In this document: positions 1 through 11,654 of the stretch, in pieces
How positions within the stretch are numbered: position 1 is the stretch's first letter
How the letters are laid out: each line of letters opens with the position of its first letter
From: Chlamydomonas reinhardtii
Taxonomy: Eukaryota > Chlorophyta > Chlorophyceae > Chlamydomonadales > Chlamydomonadaceae
Direction of reading: 5' to 3'
Assembly: GCF_000002595.2 (NCBI RefSeq)
Contig: NC_057009.1
Coordinates: 4,977,283 to 5,041,282 of the forward strand
DNA length: 64,000 bases
Made by a program: the position numbers and the translations under genes
Notes under the pieces: generated by a model
Databases searched by the model: none
Seen by the model: the letters and a program-made list of their open reading frames with translations, nothing else
What the model was told of the DNA's origin: nothing

Positions 1-185
1 GTTGTCGGTAAGCTTGTAGCCATGTCCACACATCGTATTCGCTGGACCAGCATTGGGATGTCTTGCAAGCGGTCGCCGCGCTGATGGCGGCTTGCTGCTT
101 GCTGCTCCCCTTGCTCAGCCGGTTCCTCTTCCGTATGACGTCTATGTCGGAAAAATTGGGCTAACAATGTCGACCTGTTTGACAG

Positions 186-939
186 GGAGTCGGCCAGCGA
201 GCGCCGAGCGGCTTCCGCCGATCCGGACGGCGTCACCGACCAACAGCCGCCCATCTAGCACGGAGCGCTACCGGCCAGGGAGCGGCGGGCCGCCAGGGCG
301 CACCAGCGCAGGCGGCTCCCGCGGCGCGGCGGACCGGGCAGGGGCGCGGGGACCTGATCCGTACGCACCGCGGTCACGCGGCGCGTCGCCTTCTGGGCGG
401 GCCACGGCGTGGGGCGAGCCAGGGGCAAGTGGAGGCGGCGCCGGCGGCTGGTCAAAGTTCCCGGGTGGTGGTGGCGGCGGCGTGGGCGGCAGCGGTCAGC
501 GCATCTCCAGCAACTCGCCACGGTCCATGTCGCCAGCCCGGGCGCTGGCGGAGGTGAAGCAGAAGCTCAGCACCTTCGTGGCGGGGCGAGGCGGCAGCCT
601 TCAAGGAGGTGCGTGCATGCCTATACATTTCCAACTTGTCACCAGCGCATTGCCACGGCTGGTGCAGGCATGGAATGTTAGCACCCATGCGGCCAGGCCC
701 GGTCTTGTTTAGTGCCGGGGATAGTGCTCGCCTGACCAGGGCCGCGCGATCTTTCCTCTTGCCCCGCAGATGACGCCAGCAGCGCGCATGGCGAGCACAT
801 GAGTCAGTCCTCCAAATCGCAAGTGTTTGAAGATGCCACCGCAGAGATTGCGGACATTGACTCGCGCTTGCATGCGCTGCAGAACTTCCTGCGCATGGCT
901 AAGACCTCGTCCACTAGCACCAGCACGACACAGGCGTGA
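186..939 (+). CDS. 3' end of a Ser/Arg-rich protein with a CCDC61/VFL3-like tail (5' partial)
   Basis: Two exons are visible: about 186-608, entered after a CAG acceptor, and 770-939, with the split codon and GT/AG borders in phase and a TGA stop at 937-939. The encoded piece is a Ser/Arg/Gly/Pro-rich linker (motifs such as SRPASAER and RPSSTERY) followed by a short acidic helical tail reading EIADIDSRLHALQNFLRMAK. A linker of this kind ending in an 'EIDxRLxALQ' helix is what I remember for CCDC61, whose Chlamydomonas counterpart is VFL3, a basal-body protein needed for correct flagellar number and placement. That identification rests on the tail alone and is tentative. The gene begins left of the window. 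A TGTAA signal lies about 445 nt after the stop. Confidence 0.5.
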
Positions 940-1383
940 TGCATGCATGTAGCGGGAGTGGGTGATACAACCGTTAGGACACGGCACGTGTGTGTGAAGC
1001 GCCCCCTGGTTTAGTTTGGTGCTGACGTGCAGCAGCCGTATGCTGGGTGTGGTAGGGTCAGGTGTGATGGCCACCTCGGGCAAGTTGCTGTACGTAGAGT
1101 GAGCTAGCGAGTGACCCGATGACATCGCACTGAGCTTCCTGACGCAGCTAGGCCCTTGTAGACACGTCGTACGGTAGTAACGCCAGTCATTGACCGGGAG
1201 ACGTGCTGACTAACCGGCAAAACGCAGTGCTCTCAGCCTCATCGTAGATATCAACAGCTTGCGGAGGAGCAATGCATCATGTATGTGCGTGCAGTCTACA
1301 TGGTGCTCAAGTTGCCGTGAAACTCAAGCAAGTCTGGCACCGTGCATCTGTGCTTCATCCTCGCCATCGCACAATAATAAAGC

Positions 1384-1388
1384 TGTAA
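1384..1388 (+). promoter_or_regulatory. TGTAA polyadenylation signal for the leftmost gene
   Basis: TGTAA is the usual Chlamydomonas nuclear polyadenylation signal. This copy is the first one downstream of the stop at 939 on the plus strand, which would give a 3' UTR of about 450 nt. Confidence 0.4.
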
Positions 1389-1986
1389 CGGTGCCATAAG
1401 GCATGGCGTACCGTTGCTCCGTAGTACCAGTAAGCGAAGTGCTTTCGAAATGCGAACGCGAATGTGCGCAACACCAAGAGACGTTGTAGTCGCTAGCACG
1501 CATAGAAGGCCGGTTAGCAAGACGCAGGGACAGCAGTACTGCCCGCACATCTAGGCAGAGCCCCGTGTCATGCCCTCCACCAATCGCCACAGATACGCTT
1601 ACTAGTTACTATCAGGGGTTCTCCTGCTTACTATGACATTTGGGCCTTTGGGCACCGAGGATATAAGCCCAAACCTCCCATGAACTTGTGGGTGCATAGC
1701 CTTGACAAGTGTTGCCCGGTCACGGGAGAAGAGCTGAGCCCCTCCGTCCACAGTCTGAGGCCGAACAACCTCATCGCCCGGACATAGCCGGGGTCGGTTT
1801 CCACAGGCAGATAGCCAAACCAGGTGCCCAGCAATCGCGATGCCACAGCAGAGCCAACCGCAGCCAGACGCAGCACAGTTGTCAACAGCCGCACAGGCCT
1901 GAGCCGCACTACCGTACTTGTCATACCGCTACGCACGCCCTGCCAGCCCCACCGTGGACCGCTACCTAGACACCAGCCGGCTCCTC

Positions 1987-2270
1987 AGCCTGCGCGCTTG
2001 CGCCGCTTCTTGGGCGGCGCTGCGCCCCGCCCTCTCCGCTACCAAGATGCGCGCACGCGCCCCCGCTGCTGCTGCCGCCGCCGCTGCTGCTGCTGCTGCT
2101 ACCGCCGCCACCGCTGCCGCCGCCATTCTGCAGCGATGCAGGTCGCTTGTGCCCCAGCAGCATCTCCACCAGCGCGTGCCGGATGTTGGTTGCGGATGTT
2201 GGAAAGCCTCAAGGTCTAAAGCTAGTGAGCTTCGACGTCAGCAGGTTCTTGCTCCGGTCGGCGGACAGTG
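1987..2270 (-). pseudogene. Coding-like minus-strand remnant ending in a basic tail
   Basis: On the minus strand one frame reads LSADRSKNLLTSKLTSF and a second reads NIRHALVEMLLGHKRPA, then a Gly/Ser run. A third frame ends PPKKRRKRAG before a stop at about 1987. The pieces look like protein, including a nuclear-localisation-like basic tail, but they do not sit in one frame and I find no splice sites that join them. A short tandem duplication (CAACATCCG twice) lies where the first two meet. I do not recognise the family. It may be a decayed gene or a misread 3' UTR. Confidence 0.25.
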
Positions 2271-2642
2271 AAAGACTGCAAACTTGCTGGCGAGGCTAGT
2301 TGAGACGTCTAGGTGAGAGTAAATAAATCTGGTCCCCACCGTTGCATGCCCCATGCTGTGCCGCGCCAGAGGACGCGGTCCCCAGTCGTCTAAACACGCC
2401 TGCCGCCGCGCTCATGCGGGCAAAACGCACACTCCCATGCAACAGCTAACATGAGCAGGGTCTCCCATGTCGCCACTAGGCGCCTCAGGTACAGGCTCCA
2501 CAATGCAGCAATGTATTGTAGCCCCAAGGCCTTCGCAACGGTCCCGCATGGCTCCCACTTGAGTGCTGCTCCAGCGCAGGGGGACGGCCGAGCCTGCCCC
2601 TTATTGCTAGCCCCGCGCCGTTGGTGCCCCACTCCACCGTCA

Positions 2643-5600
2643 TCACGCGTAGAGCTCCCAGTATATCTCCTGCGGCGTGATGGCAACATCGGCGTCAGCA
2701 TATGAAGAATGGCACCAAGTGAACTAGGTCAGGGAGTCTGCACCGCGTGCATGTGTACTTCGCAGACTGAACAGGCCGGTAGGGTGCCGCCAACACCCAT
2801 CCAGTACACACATATTACCATACACACACATACACACACATACGTGGGGCCAGACGCACCTGCAGCCGCGTGGGCTTGAGGTTGCTGAGACTGTGCCGGC
2901 AAGCAGCGTCAAACCGGGCCGAGTACGCCGGCGGTGTGGCTTGCAAACTCTCAATCACTATGACGGCCATGGACTCGAAATTTCGCGTCATCTCCGCCTG
3001 CAGGGACGCAATCAAAGTCAGGTCCTGTCAGTAGGTGCCCGTGTGCAAGCATACAGCATATAGACCCACCTACATCTCCTCTTATGCATGATGCAACTCA
3101 CCAAGGAATCCTCCAGCGACACGCGCCGCGCCCACTCCCAGCGCCCGTACTGCTGACGGTAGGCCTTAAAGTCCCGCCAGCCGCACAGGAGCGCCAGGCA
3201 CATGCTGATGCCGGCTGCCCGCTGGTCCATGGGCGCCAAGGCCGCACCTCTGCCAAGGCCGCCGGCGCCGCCGTTAGGAGCCGCGTCGCCGCCGTGGCTG
3301 CTGCCGGCGCGCGGTAGGGCCAGGAGCTCATCCTTGAGGTCAATGGCGTTGGCCACGTAGTAGGCTTGGCCTCTGCATGCGCGTGACGCAATGCCGGCAG
3401 CGATGCATGATAATAGCGACGAAAGTACCGCAGAAGCTGGCATTCGTGGTAAGATGCTTCATGCGCCGTACAAGCATCTGCGTGCCATTGGGCGCCGCAC
3501 GCAGCTTCTGCATCTTACAACCCTGCGACTCTTTAGTGACTGCCCCACTCACTCGTCGTCCAGCCCCATGTACCGCCGCCGCCGCGACGCCATCTCCGGG
3601 TCATTGCGGTCCTCGAACCACAGCCATTGGTCCCATTCGGAGGGGTCCTTTAGCGTGCCCACCATGTGTCAGGCCATAAGTCCGCAAGCACAGTAAGGTA
3701 CATGGCAACATGGGCGAGTACAGGAAAGCACACCGTAAACGCAAGCGCATACAGCAGGTTGCCCTCAAAGTGTGAGACCACCCGACTCACCCGTGGCATG
3801 AAGGTGGTGTAGGGTGCGGGGTCCAGGCCCACCGTGAGGCTCTCGAGCTCCGGGAGGGGCGCTAGCAGGCGGCCCAGCTGCCGGATGGCGGCCGGGGACA
3901 GCGCCACGGGCGTCAGCGACACGCGCCGCAGCAACGAGTCACGCTGCAGGCGCGCAAGTTAGGGCACGGCAAACGCCGTCAGCGGCAACATCTTCAGAGG
4001 GCACATCCAAACGTGAGCATTGAGACTCCGAACATAGAAGGGTTTTAAACACGCCCCCCACCGGTGGGCAGCAGGGCGGAATGGAGTCGAGGTACAGGGG
4101 TCCTGCGGGCCGCACGTGCAGCTGCCGCAGGTGGCTGGCCGACAGCCCCAGCGCCAGCAGCTCCCCCGTCAGGCGGGCGGTGGAGACAGCGGTGTTGCCC
4201 TCCGGTCCCGGGGCCGAGCAGCGCACAAACTGCAATGCGCGATGGCGCAGGCACAAGTTGGAATACCGCAGGTTGCCGTATACGGTATACCGTACCCCAA
4301 ACATGATGGATGTCTGTAGCCAAGCCGCTCTACCCATCTGCGTTTCCTCACCTGCAAATTTACAAGGCCAGCATTCATACGCAACGCCGCCGCGAGCATC
4401 GCCACGTCCTGAGGCGCCAGCACCGACTGGTAGAGGCACAGCGTGCGCAGCGTGGGACTGCCGCCCACCCCCGCCCACAGCGCCGGGCGACCAGGCGGCA
4501 ACGGAAGCTCAGGACGCTCCTGAGCCGTTGGCGAGGATGCCCGAGCCCCGAAGATACCACTGCTGTTCCCTCGCTGGATTGCCAACTGCTGCTGTTGCTG
4601 TTGCTGCTGTGGCTGCTGCGACGCAGGCTCTGATATCCCGCTGGTGCTCCACCGCACCCGGGGGTTACTTGCACCGACCATGTGGCCGCTGGGCGGCTGC
4701 GGATGCAGAGCGCGAGGACTGCCCGTCTGGCTGGTCGGGCCGCTGCTCGGCGCGCTGCCGCCACCGCCCCGTTCCGTAAACATGAGCGCTGCCAGACCCG
4801 GCTGCACCGGCGCAGTCCCTCCCAGCGACCCAGTCAGTCCCGTCATGGACACACGTGGGCTGCCATAGCTACCCAGGCCCCCGCCGGGCTGCGGCGCTGG
4901 CGGCAGCCCCGTCCCTGACATGCGTGGACTGCTCCCCACACTACCGGAGCCGCGGTTGAGCACCATCGCGACGAGCGGGTGCTGAAACTGCTGCGGCGTG
5001 CCACCCATGGACACACGCGGACTGCTGTTGTTGCTGCCTGCTGCACCCGCCGCCGCCACGCCCGCCAGCAGCGCGCCCTGGCCCCCGCCGAACGACGGCC
5101 GTCGCTGCAGCATACGGCTGCTGCTGCTTCCACGTAGCATGGTAGCGGCCGTCGGCAGCGCACCGCCGCCACTGCCCCCGCCACTGAACCCGCCGCTGCC
5201 GCCGCCTGCTGGACCCCGGCCCTCCGACCAGTCAATCACATGCGAGGGCTGCTGTTGCTGCCGCATGATTGCACCACTGCCGCTGGCACGGAAGGATGCG
5301 CTCCCGCTCGGAACCAGGCCACCGCCGCCCCCCGCCCCGCCTCCGCTCCCGCCACCGGCAGCCCCCAGCAACGCGCCGCCGGAGCTGCAACCTATCGACA
5401 GCAGCATTGCACGTCGCCGGCTTGGCGACGCCACCGCCGCCCGTGCTGCTGCTCGGGCAGCGGTCGCGCTGCTGAAGCCGTTGCGGCTCTTGTTGCCGCC
5501 ACAAGTGCCCCCTAGCGCCGCCGCAGCCGCCGCGGCAACGGCCGCATCCGGGTCCGCACTGGCAGCTGCTGACGCTGGCCCCCTGAGCGGCGGCAGAGAC

Positions 5601-8600
5601 GGCGCCGGGGCGCCATAGGAAGGCCCTGAGGGCCCGGCGCGTGGGCTGGGAGGGCTGCTTTCGTCCTCGTCGCCCTCTTCCCCGCCGCCTTGAATGCCTA
5701 GGCTTGCCGCCGCTGCCGCAGCGGCGGACGTGGAGATGAGCGCTCCGGTGGAGGGCTGCCGCAGCACGGCCGGCGGCGGAGCGAACTCGTCCGCCCTGGG
5801 CGCGCGCAGGCTGATCCACAGCTCCTCCACGCCGCGGTTGGTGCTAGACGCGGGCGGCATCAGCAGCAGCTCCGCAATGGACTGCGCATGCAGCAGGCAC
5901 GGGTCGGGTCTCGGGCTCCAGTAAGGAAGGCAATACCGTATCGTGGCCACATTGACATGGCCCGTGTTTGCGTGCTTGCTGCAGCTCAACATGGTCGGCG
6001 CATACGGCCGCAAGGCGCAATACCATGCATGCAGATGCAGCCCCGTCGTCCAGGCGTTGTAGCCCATGGCCCCGCACCTGACACAACGCGGGCGCGGCGG
6101 GCAGGTAGTTCCACAGCATGCGGCCGGTCTCCACCTCGCCATACTCACGGAGCCGCAGCCCCTCATCGTCCCAGTCGCGCAGCCCCGCATCCGACAGCAT
6201 CACTTCCTTCTGCCGCCGCCCCGTCAGCACCAGGCTGAGGACAAGGGCAGCCACGGCCCAGCAGTGCATGCAGGTGAGTCAGCGCTACGTAAGTTTGGGG
6301 TGGTGACAGCGCGGACGGTTGCGTGCAAAGATGTCCTGGTGTGTGCTGGGTTCTGAGCCCCGATCTCCTCACCCGCGCGGCCGCAGATCTCGGATTTGCA
6401 TGCTGCGCAGGATGCGCAGGATGTCCCCCTCTGAGGCCAGTCGGAACATGGAGGAGAACTCGCAGATGCCGTCCGGCCGCACACAGCCCCCGATCTGTAC
6501 AAGCGTACCCAGCATTTGATGTGGTGACGTGACGTGCACGTGCGTTGTTGTTGTGTAGAAGACACAGCTGTCTTTCAGCCCCACAGCCGCATCCGCCCTA
6601 TCCCCCCGCCGCACGCTCCCCTACAACCCCCCACCTTGAGCAGCTCGTGCAGCGCCGCCGTATCGCCCATCTCCACCGCGTTGGGCGTCACAGCCTGCAG
6701 CAGAGCCTCCTTCAGACGCCTGCGGTGGGGGCGGGAGGAGTTGGGTAGCGCAGACGGCATGGCGACTAGGCCGAGTGTGCTCTAGCAGGCTCTCTTTACA
6801 TACCGTACTGGCCTCAGCAGCCCCAGCAACCTCCCAGAGGCCTTACACCGCCCGACCCACTTGCGGATGGTGTTGTTGAAGGTGCCGACCCCCACGCCCT
6901 GCTCGATGCAGCCCAGGATATAGGTCTTGTCAGACATGACCGTGGCCTGGACGTGTGTGGCATTTTATCACAGATCCTTGTGAGTGTACAGAACATGTTT
7001 TGGTAGCACAGGTCCTTGTGCACTGCAGTATTGAAGGACAACATGCGTATGTCATGCCGCAAGCCAGTGATGAGATGCAGCATCCCGGAGGCCAGGTGGC
7101 ACTCACATGCGCGGTGCGCACATCAATGCTGTTGCTGATGACCTGCCAGCACAACGGAATAGATGGCGGCACTCTCAGACACAAGTGGTGAAGTTATGGA
7201 TCAACTAAACAATTGAGATGATGGCCGCCGATATTGTAGGAGGCTGCTTCCTACCGTGATAGTCTTGACGCGGGTGTCTTTCGAGTCCTTTACGTCCAGC
7301 AGCACATCGAAGCCAACACCTGTGCACGTGCGCAGGGTGAGCAGGATGAGTGCGTCGGCACAGCATGCGATGCAGGACGTGGCTTGGCATGGACGGAGTC
7401 CCTGTCCTCCCCTTGTCCTGAAGCACCTGACGCACCTGGTGTCTGGATGGCAGCGAGGGCTTCAAACAGGCACCATACCTGTTCAGAGTGAGGGTTCAGG
7501 GTTCAGGGTTTAGGCGTGGGGTTCAGGGTTTCAGGTTTCATTTCGCCCGGCCAGATGGTTTGGCCGGTGGTGGGCACGAACGCTTTTGCCCACCAAGGTC
7601 ATTCACATGCACGCGCACATGCACGCGCACATACCCGCGTCGGCGTCACCGGTGCACGCCACCTGCGGCACGTAGTGCGGATGCAATTGCTCCTTGCTAT
7701 AATAACGACAAGTGCACGTCACCAACAGATTGCGCAGGCCAGCATACGGCGCGTGCAATCCTTGCTACGCCCGCGTGGATAAGGCCAAGCTACGGTCAGG
7801 CCGGGTGCAAATCTTGTGGAACCTGAATCGGGCAAGTACTATATCCCTTGCCACGTTTCAACTCACGGGATCATGGTGAATAGCACCGACTTAGCAGTCC
7901 GGATAACGCCTGGCGACCGGGAGGAAAGATGAGAGGGGGAAGGCGAGCGCAGCGTTGTTATGGGTCAAAACCCGTCACCGCCATCCGATGTAAGTTGCGA
8001 TATGTGTTCCCACGCTGCGGCCGGCTACAGTAGGCACACCTCGAAAGTCGGCGTCAGGGTGGTCCTTGAAGTTTCCCTCGAAGTGCTGCGTCACCGCGAA
8101 GATGTCCAGCCTGTGTTGGTGGGGTTGCCAAGGTGGGAAGCAGGAAGAGTCACGCCCGGTGGAAGGGGAAGTTGCCAGGGATTGGGAGCTGCATGGTAGG
8201 AATGGCTGATCAAGGGCATTGCACGAGCACGCCCACTGCAATCAGCCTATTGCCATGCATGTCAACGTGCACGGCTCTCCGGGGCAGGTTGAGCTCACTC
8301 ACCAGTAGTCTGTGAGGCGTTATAATGCGTGAGGGCCATGGCACACACCAAGCAGCGCAGGGAGGTACCATTCAGGCTGGTGAAGTAGTCATGTTAGGGG
8401 GAGCGCAAGTTAGGCGCAGCCCACAAACAAGACAAGCCAAATGCAGACAGCATACAGCTGTTGTGCTGACCCCTGTGGCCGCATGGCCGCTATCCGCGTC
8501 GCACATCCCCGCAGCCTGCCCAGCCTGTCAGCGCACGCACTCACACACGGGCAGGAAACGCGCTCCGCATTTTGAGCCCGACAGCGAGGAGTAGTGCTGG

Positions 8601-9635
8601 TCCAACAGCCCCACCAGCGCTGAGAAGCGGCAGTTCCAGGCGTGGGATGAAAAATACACCGTGGAACCGAACGCCTACGCGCAATACCACAGATGCGTTA
8701 GTTAAAAAGACTTTGGTTCTGCATGACCCATCCAGGTTAGACGGCTCTTGCCCATGACATCGCGTGCCTTGGCTACGCGCACCCAGTACCACACGATCCA
8801 AGGCTGCATCTCCGGCTCCAGACTCCCCAGCCCCCAGCCCCGCGCCCCCACGCCTAGAGCCGCCAAAGAGGGTGCTGCAGGCGCACACCTGTTGTGACAC
8901 ACCGTCCAGGTCCACGACGGTGGCGCTCGTGCACCATGGGAACAGGTGCTTGGGCGGCACCTGTGTCACGACGCTCAGGCCAAGGGTGGGAGGTTCAGCG
9001 GCGTGGCATGAGGGTTGAGCGGCGAACAACAGCCGCTTGGGCTCACGGCTCACCTGCCCGGTCACGAGCGCCTCCGCATAGCAGGTTTTGACCTGCGCCG
9101 TCGCTGGGCGGATGTACAGCCGCACCACCTGTGGGAAATAGCAGGTCAAACCAGAGGTATGGCCGCGGCTTAAGGTCATGTGAAAGTTGGCTGCTTGGGC
9201 GGTTCGGCCGCGCCACCCGGCACCTCAGGAGTCAGGACAGAAGGGGAGGTTCCTGGCCGACCCGCGCGCCACTGCCCAGTTACACTTGGCCGTACCCGAC
9301 AACCGCATCCGCGCGCTGTTGCCCTAGCGCACCTAGCAACGTTCAAGCAGCCACAGATTCAAACTATGATGCACAAGGGGTGACAAGCATCCCATTTAGA
9401 AAGATAGTGGACACGGGGGAGCCGGGAGCGAGAGCTGGCGGGCTGGAGGGTCAGCGCGCTGAGGGTGGGTTCCACCACTGTTTTAGCCCCGCTTCAACCG
9501 CGACTCGCTCACCTCCGCAGTAAGCAAGTCGCCATACGTCTCGCCTTTGCTTAGGCCCGGCACCCTCTCTTGTGCAAGCCTCCGCAAGAAGAAGATGTGC
9601 ACCGCGCGTTCGTGCAGCGGTAACATAGGTATCAT
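2643..9635 (-). CDS. HET/TIR-like N-terminal domain plus C-terminal leucine-rich repeats, 22 exons, 1191 aa
   Basis: Twenty-two exons run from the ATG at 9635 (an in-frame ATG at 9626 is an alternative) to a TGA at 2643-2645, with phases matching throughout. Residues about 98-112 contain VYFSSHAWNC, 140-149 VLDIFAVTQH, and 187-193 RVWCLFE. That order and chemistry recall the three blocks of HET domains (SYxWG, WIDxxCINQ, RxWxxxE) and the WC motif of TIR domains. A conserved-looking stretch SIDVRTAHATVMSDK (about 228-242) and helical segments follow. Residues about 390-860 are Ser/Gly/Gln low complexity. LRR-like units lie at about 864-1005 (TLRTLCLYQS, LRQLHV, LLRRVSL). The tail (EWDQWLWFEDRNDPE) is unassigned. 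Three exons are tiny: 21, 28 and 27 nt. The protein is probably cytosolic, since no signal peptide is seen. A role as an immune-type receptor is inference. Confidence 0.75.
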
Positions 9636-10384
9636 GTCATCGTCCCGTGGCTATAGCATCATTCTACCAAGACTCGCGCCATCATTCTACCAAGACTGCG
9701 GCATGTGTGCCATTACAGCCTGGAACACGGAACCGGTACAAGAACACAAACTTAGATGAAGTATGAATGTTGAATGTCAACTTGTAAAAGTGTGTGACTT
9801 GGTCAAAGCGCACGGGGCGTCGGCCTCTCCCGCTCCCAGTCTCCCATCGGTTTCACGGACCTGCGTCGACGCGGAACTCCCATTGACACCCGGAATCGAG
9901 CACCGAGCCCTGGAGCTGACACGATGACTGTTGAGTTCTGCAAAGGCGCGGCCGGCAACAGGTGAGCAGAGCTTGAAGTAGAGGTCTGAAGTTGCCCGCC
10001 TGTGCTATCGCCCATCCCCAGGGGTGCGCATCCCCCCTCCATCCCCCTGTGACCGTGCCTGTGACGCACGGCAAGTTCCCAGCATCATCCTCGTGACGCC
10101 CTTGTGTACACGCTCTATCGGTACCTGCAGGAAGCTGTGATGCGATATAATTATGGTTCACACTGTCCACCGCCGCCGTGCGCAACTGTCCCCTCTCTGA
10201 CGCTACGGGGTGCAACTCTGAAGTCCAGACGCACTTTCACGGTCCCAACTTCAACCTCACTCCCACCTTGCCCTCAAAAACCGGGGGCCTCCCGTTTTGA
10301 CTTTGGCTGCTTCTGGGTCTGCGCAGCTGCGTTTGCGTTGCGGTGGCTTTGTGGTACGTTGCCTATTTCCTGGTCCTCGCGCCT

Positions 10385-10860
10385 GCCTTTGCCTCCCTTC
10401 TGCCATGTTATCATTGTACACAATACGTTGCAGCGTCCCGTGCAGCAGGCCCCACGTGAACACATCCAGCATTCCAGCCTGGGCAGTCCACTCTGCGCAT
10501 GGGAAGGCGTAGCTGAAGTGTGGCGGCCCATTGCCGGCACCCTGGGGCCCAGGCCATGGCAAGCGATGTAGTAGCGCATTGAGACATCGTAGTCCCTTGT
10601 ATGATAGTTAGGGCTAGGAGTAGTCTCACGCGAATCTGTTGCCCCCAGCTGGCAAGGATACCTCCCATGTTTCATTGGGCGCTGCAGCTGTAGCTGGCAA
10701 CAGATGCTGATGCAGCACCTGTGCACATGCCAACATTCAAAATGCAAAATGCTCGCCAGCGTGAGGGTGAGTGCGGCCGCGCGGCGCCCACCTGGTGCAC
10801 GCCCTCGCTGTCCATGCCAAAGCCCTGTTGAACAGGGTGTCGATAGAGCGCTAGGAGAGA
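10385..10860 (-). pseudogene. Coding-like exon fragments of an unknown minus-strand gene
   Basis: Minus-strand frames include GFGMDSEGVHQ ending exactly at a GTGGGC donor-like site (about 10791-10830), and AEWTAQAGMLDVFTWGLLHG (about 10400-10520), which reads like a membrane-protein segment. Flanking exons, a start codon and a stop could not be connected in phase. It could be a decayed gene or an expressed gene whose other exons I cannot see. No function is assigned. Confidence 0.3.
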
Positions 10861-11468
10861 ACAGGCCGTGTTGTTGGAGACGCGCGTGTGTGTTGTGTGT
10901 GTATGTGTGACTGTCCGCGCGACACAAGGTTGGGGCAACGGGTGGCGTTCCCACGTGTACACGTACGCGGGCGGAGCGTGCAATCCTCAGGAGGGTAGGA
11001 AATCCGAAAAGTTGCCGGTGGCCTTTGGTTGTAAGGGTGAGCCGGGTACCCTGCCGAGCCAAATTTGGCTGCGTGCGCGGGGGTTTGAAGCTGCCTGGGG
11101 CGGGTCGCCGCGGCAGTCCAGATGCCTGCGGAGGGCTACCCCAGCAACCTCAGATGCGCGTGCGCGGGGGTCAAGATGCCTGTGGAACTAAGCTGCCAGA
11201 CCAGACCCACCCCGCCAGATGCCTGCGCTAGGCAACTTTCCCACCCTCCTCATCCTCCGGCCCGCACAATAGCCCCATATGTTCAATCTCATGTTCACCG
11301 CCACTCAGTGCCCTTCCCTTTCCAAGCCTCGCCCTAAATATGCAACCAGGAAGTCAATGCGTCGCTACTGCATACAGGTCCAATAATGCACCCGTATGGC
11401 CTTCATGCCCCTACGCCTGGCCTTGCTTGAGACGGCTTGAGACCTCTTGAGAAGTCCGTCGCACCCTC

Positions 11469-11508
11469 CTAGAGGAAGGGCAAGTCGTAACAAGTCCAGG
11501 TTTCCGTC
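11469..11508 (+). repeat. Fragment resembling the 3' end of 18S rRNA
   Basis: CCTAGAGGAAGG..AAGTCGTAACAAG, then a 5-base interruption, then GTTTCCGT, matches the universally conserved 3' end of eukaryotic 18S rRNA with about two mismatches in the first 27 bases. Only about 40 bp are recognisable, so this is a displaced fragment and not a functional rRNA gene. Confidence 0.6.
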
Positions 11509-11654
11509 TCTCCACACCCTACAGCACTCAACCACGTGCACTAACCGGGGTGAGGCGGCCATCAGGCCACAAAACCGGATTGGCTTAGCGCAATAAAGCG
11601 CCCAGATGGACATACAGGATGCCACCACCATGCACCGCGCCGCACATCATCACC

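Larger units (their letters stand above)
940..2642. other. Intergenic stretch between two convergent genes
   Basis: This holds the 3' UTRs of the plus-strand gene ending at 939 and the minus-strand gene ending at 2643. No complete gene could be built. One segment (about 1987-2270) looks coding-like on the minus strand and is listed separately. A CTG/CCG-rich run at 2060-2125 is low-complexity sequence. Confidence 0.5.

Noticed and set aside
5232-5819. Second minus-strand frame inside the 1.5-kb exon of the HET-like gene
   Set aside because: Gln/Arg/Cys-rich shadow of a Ser/Gly-rich exon. It has no splice continuity.
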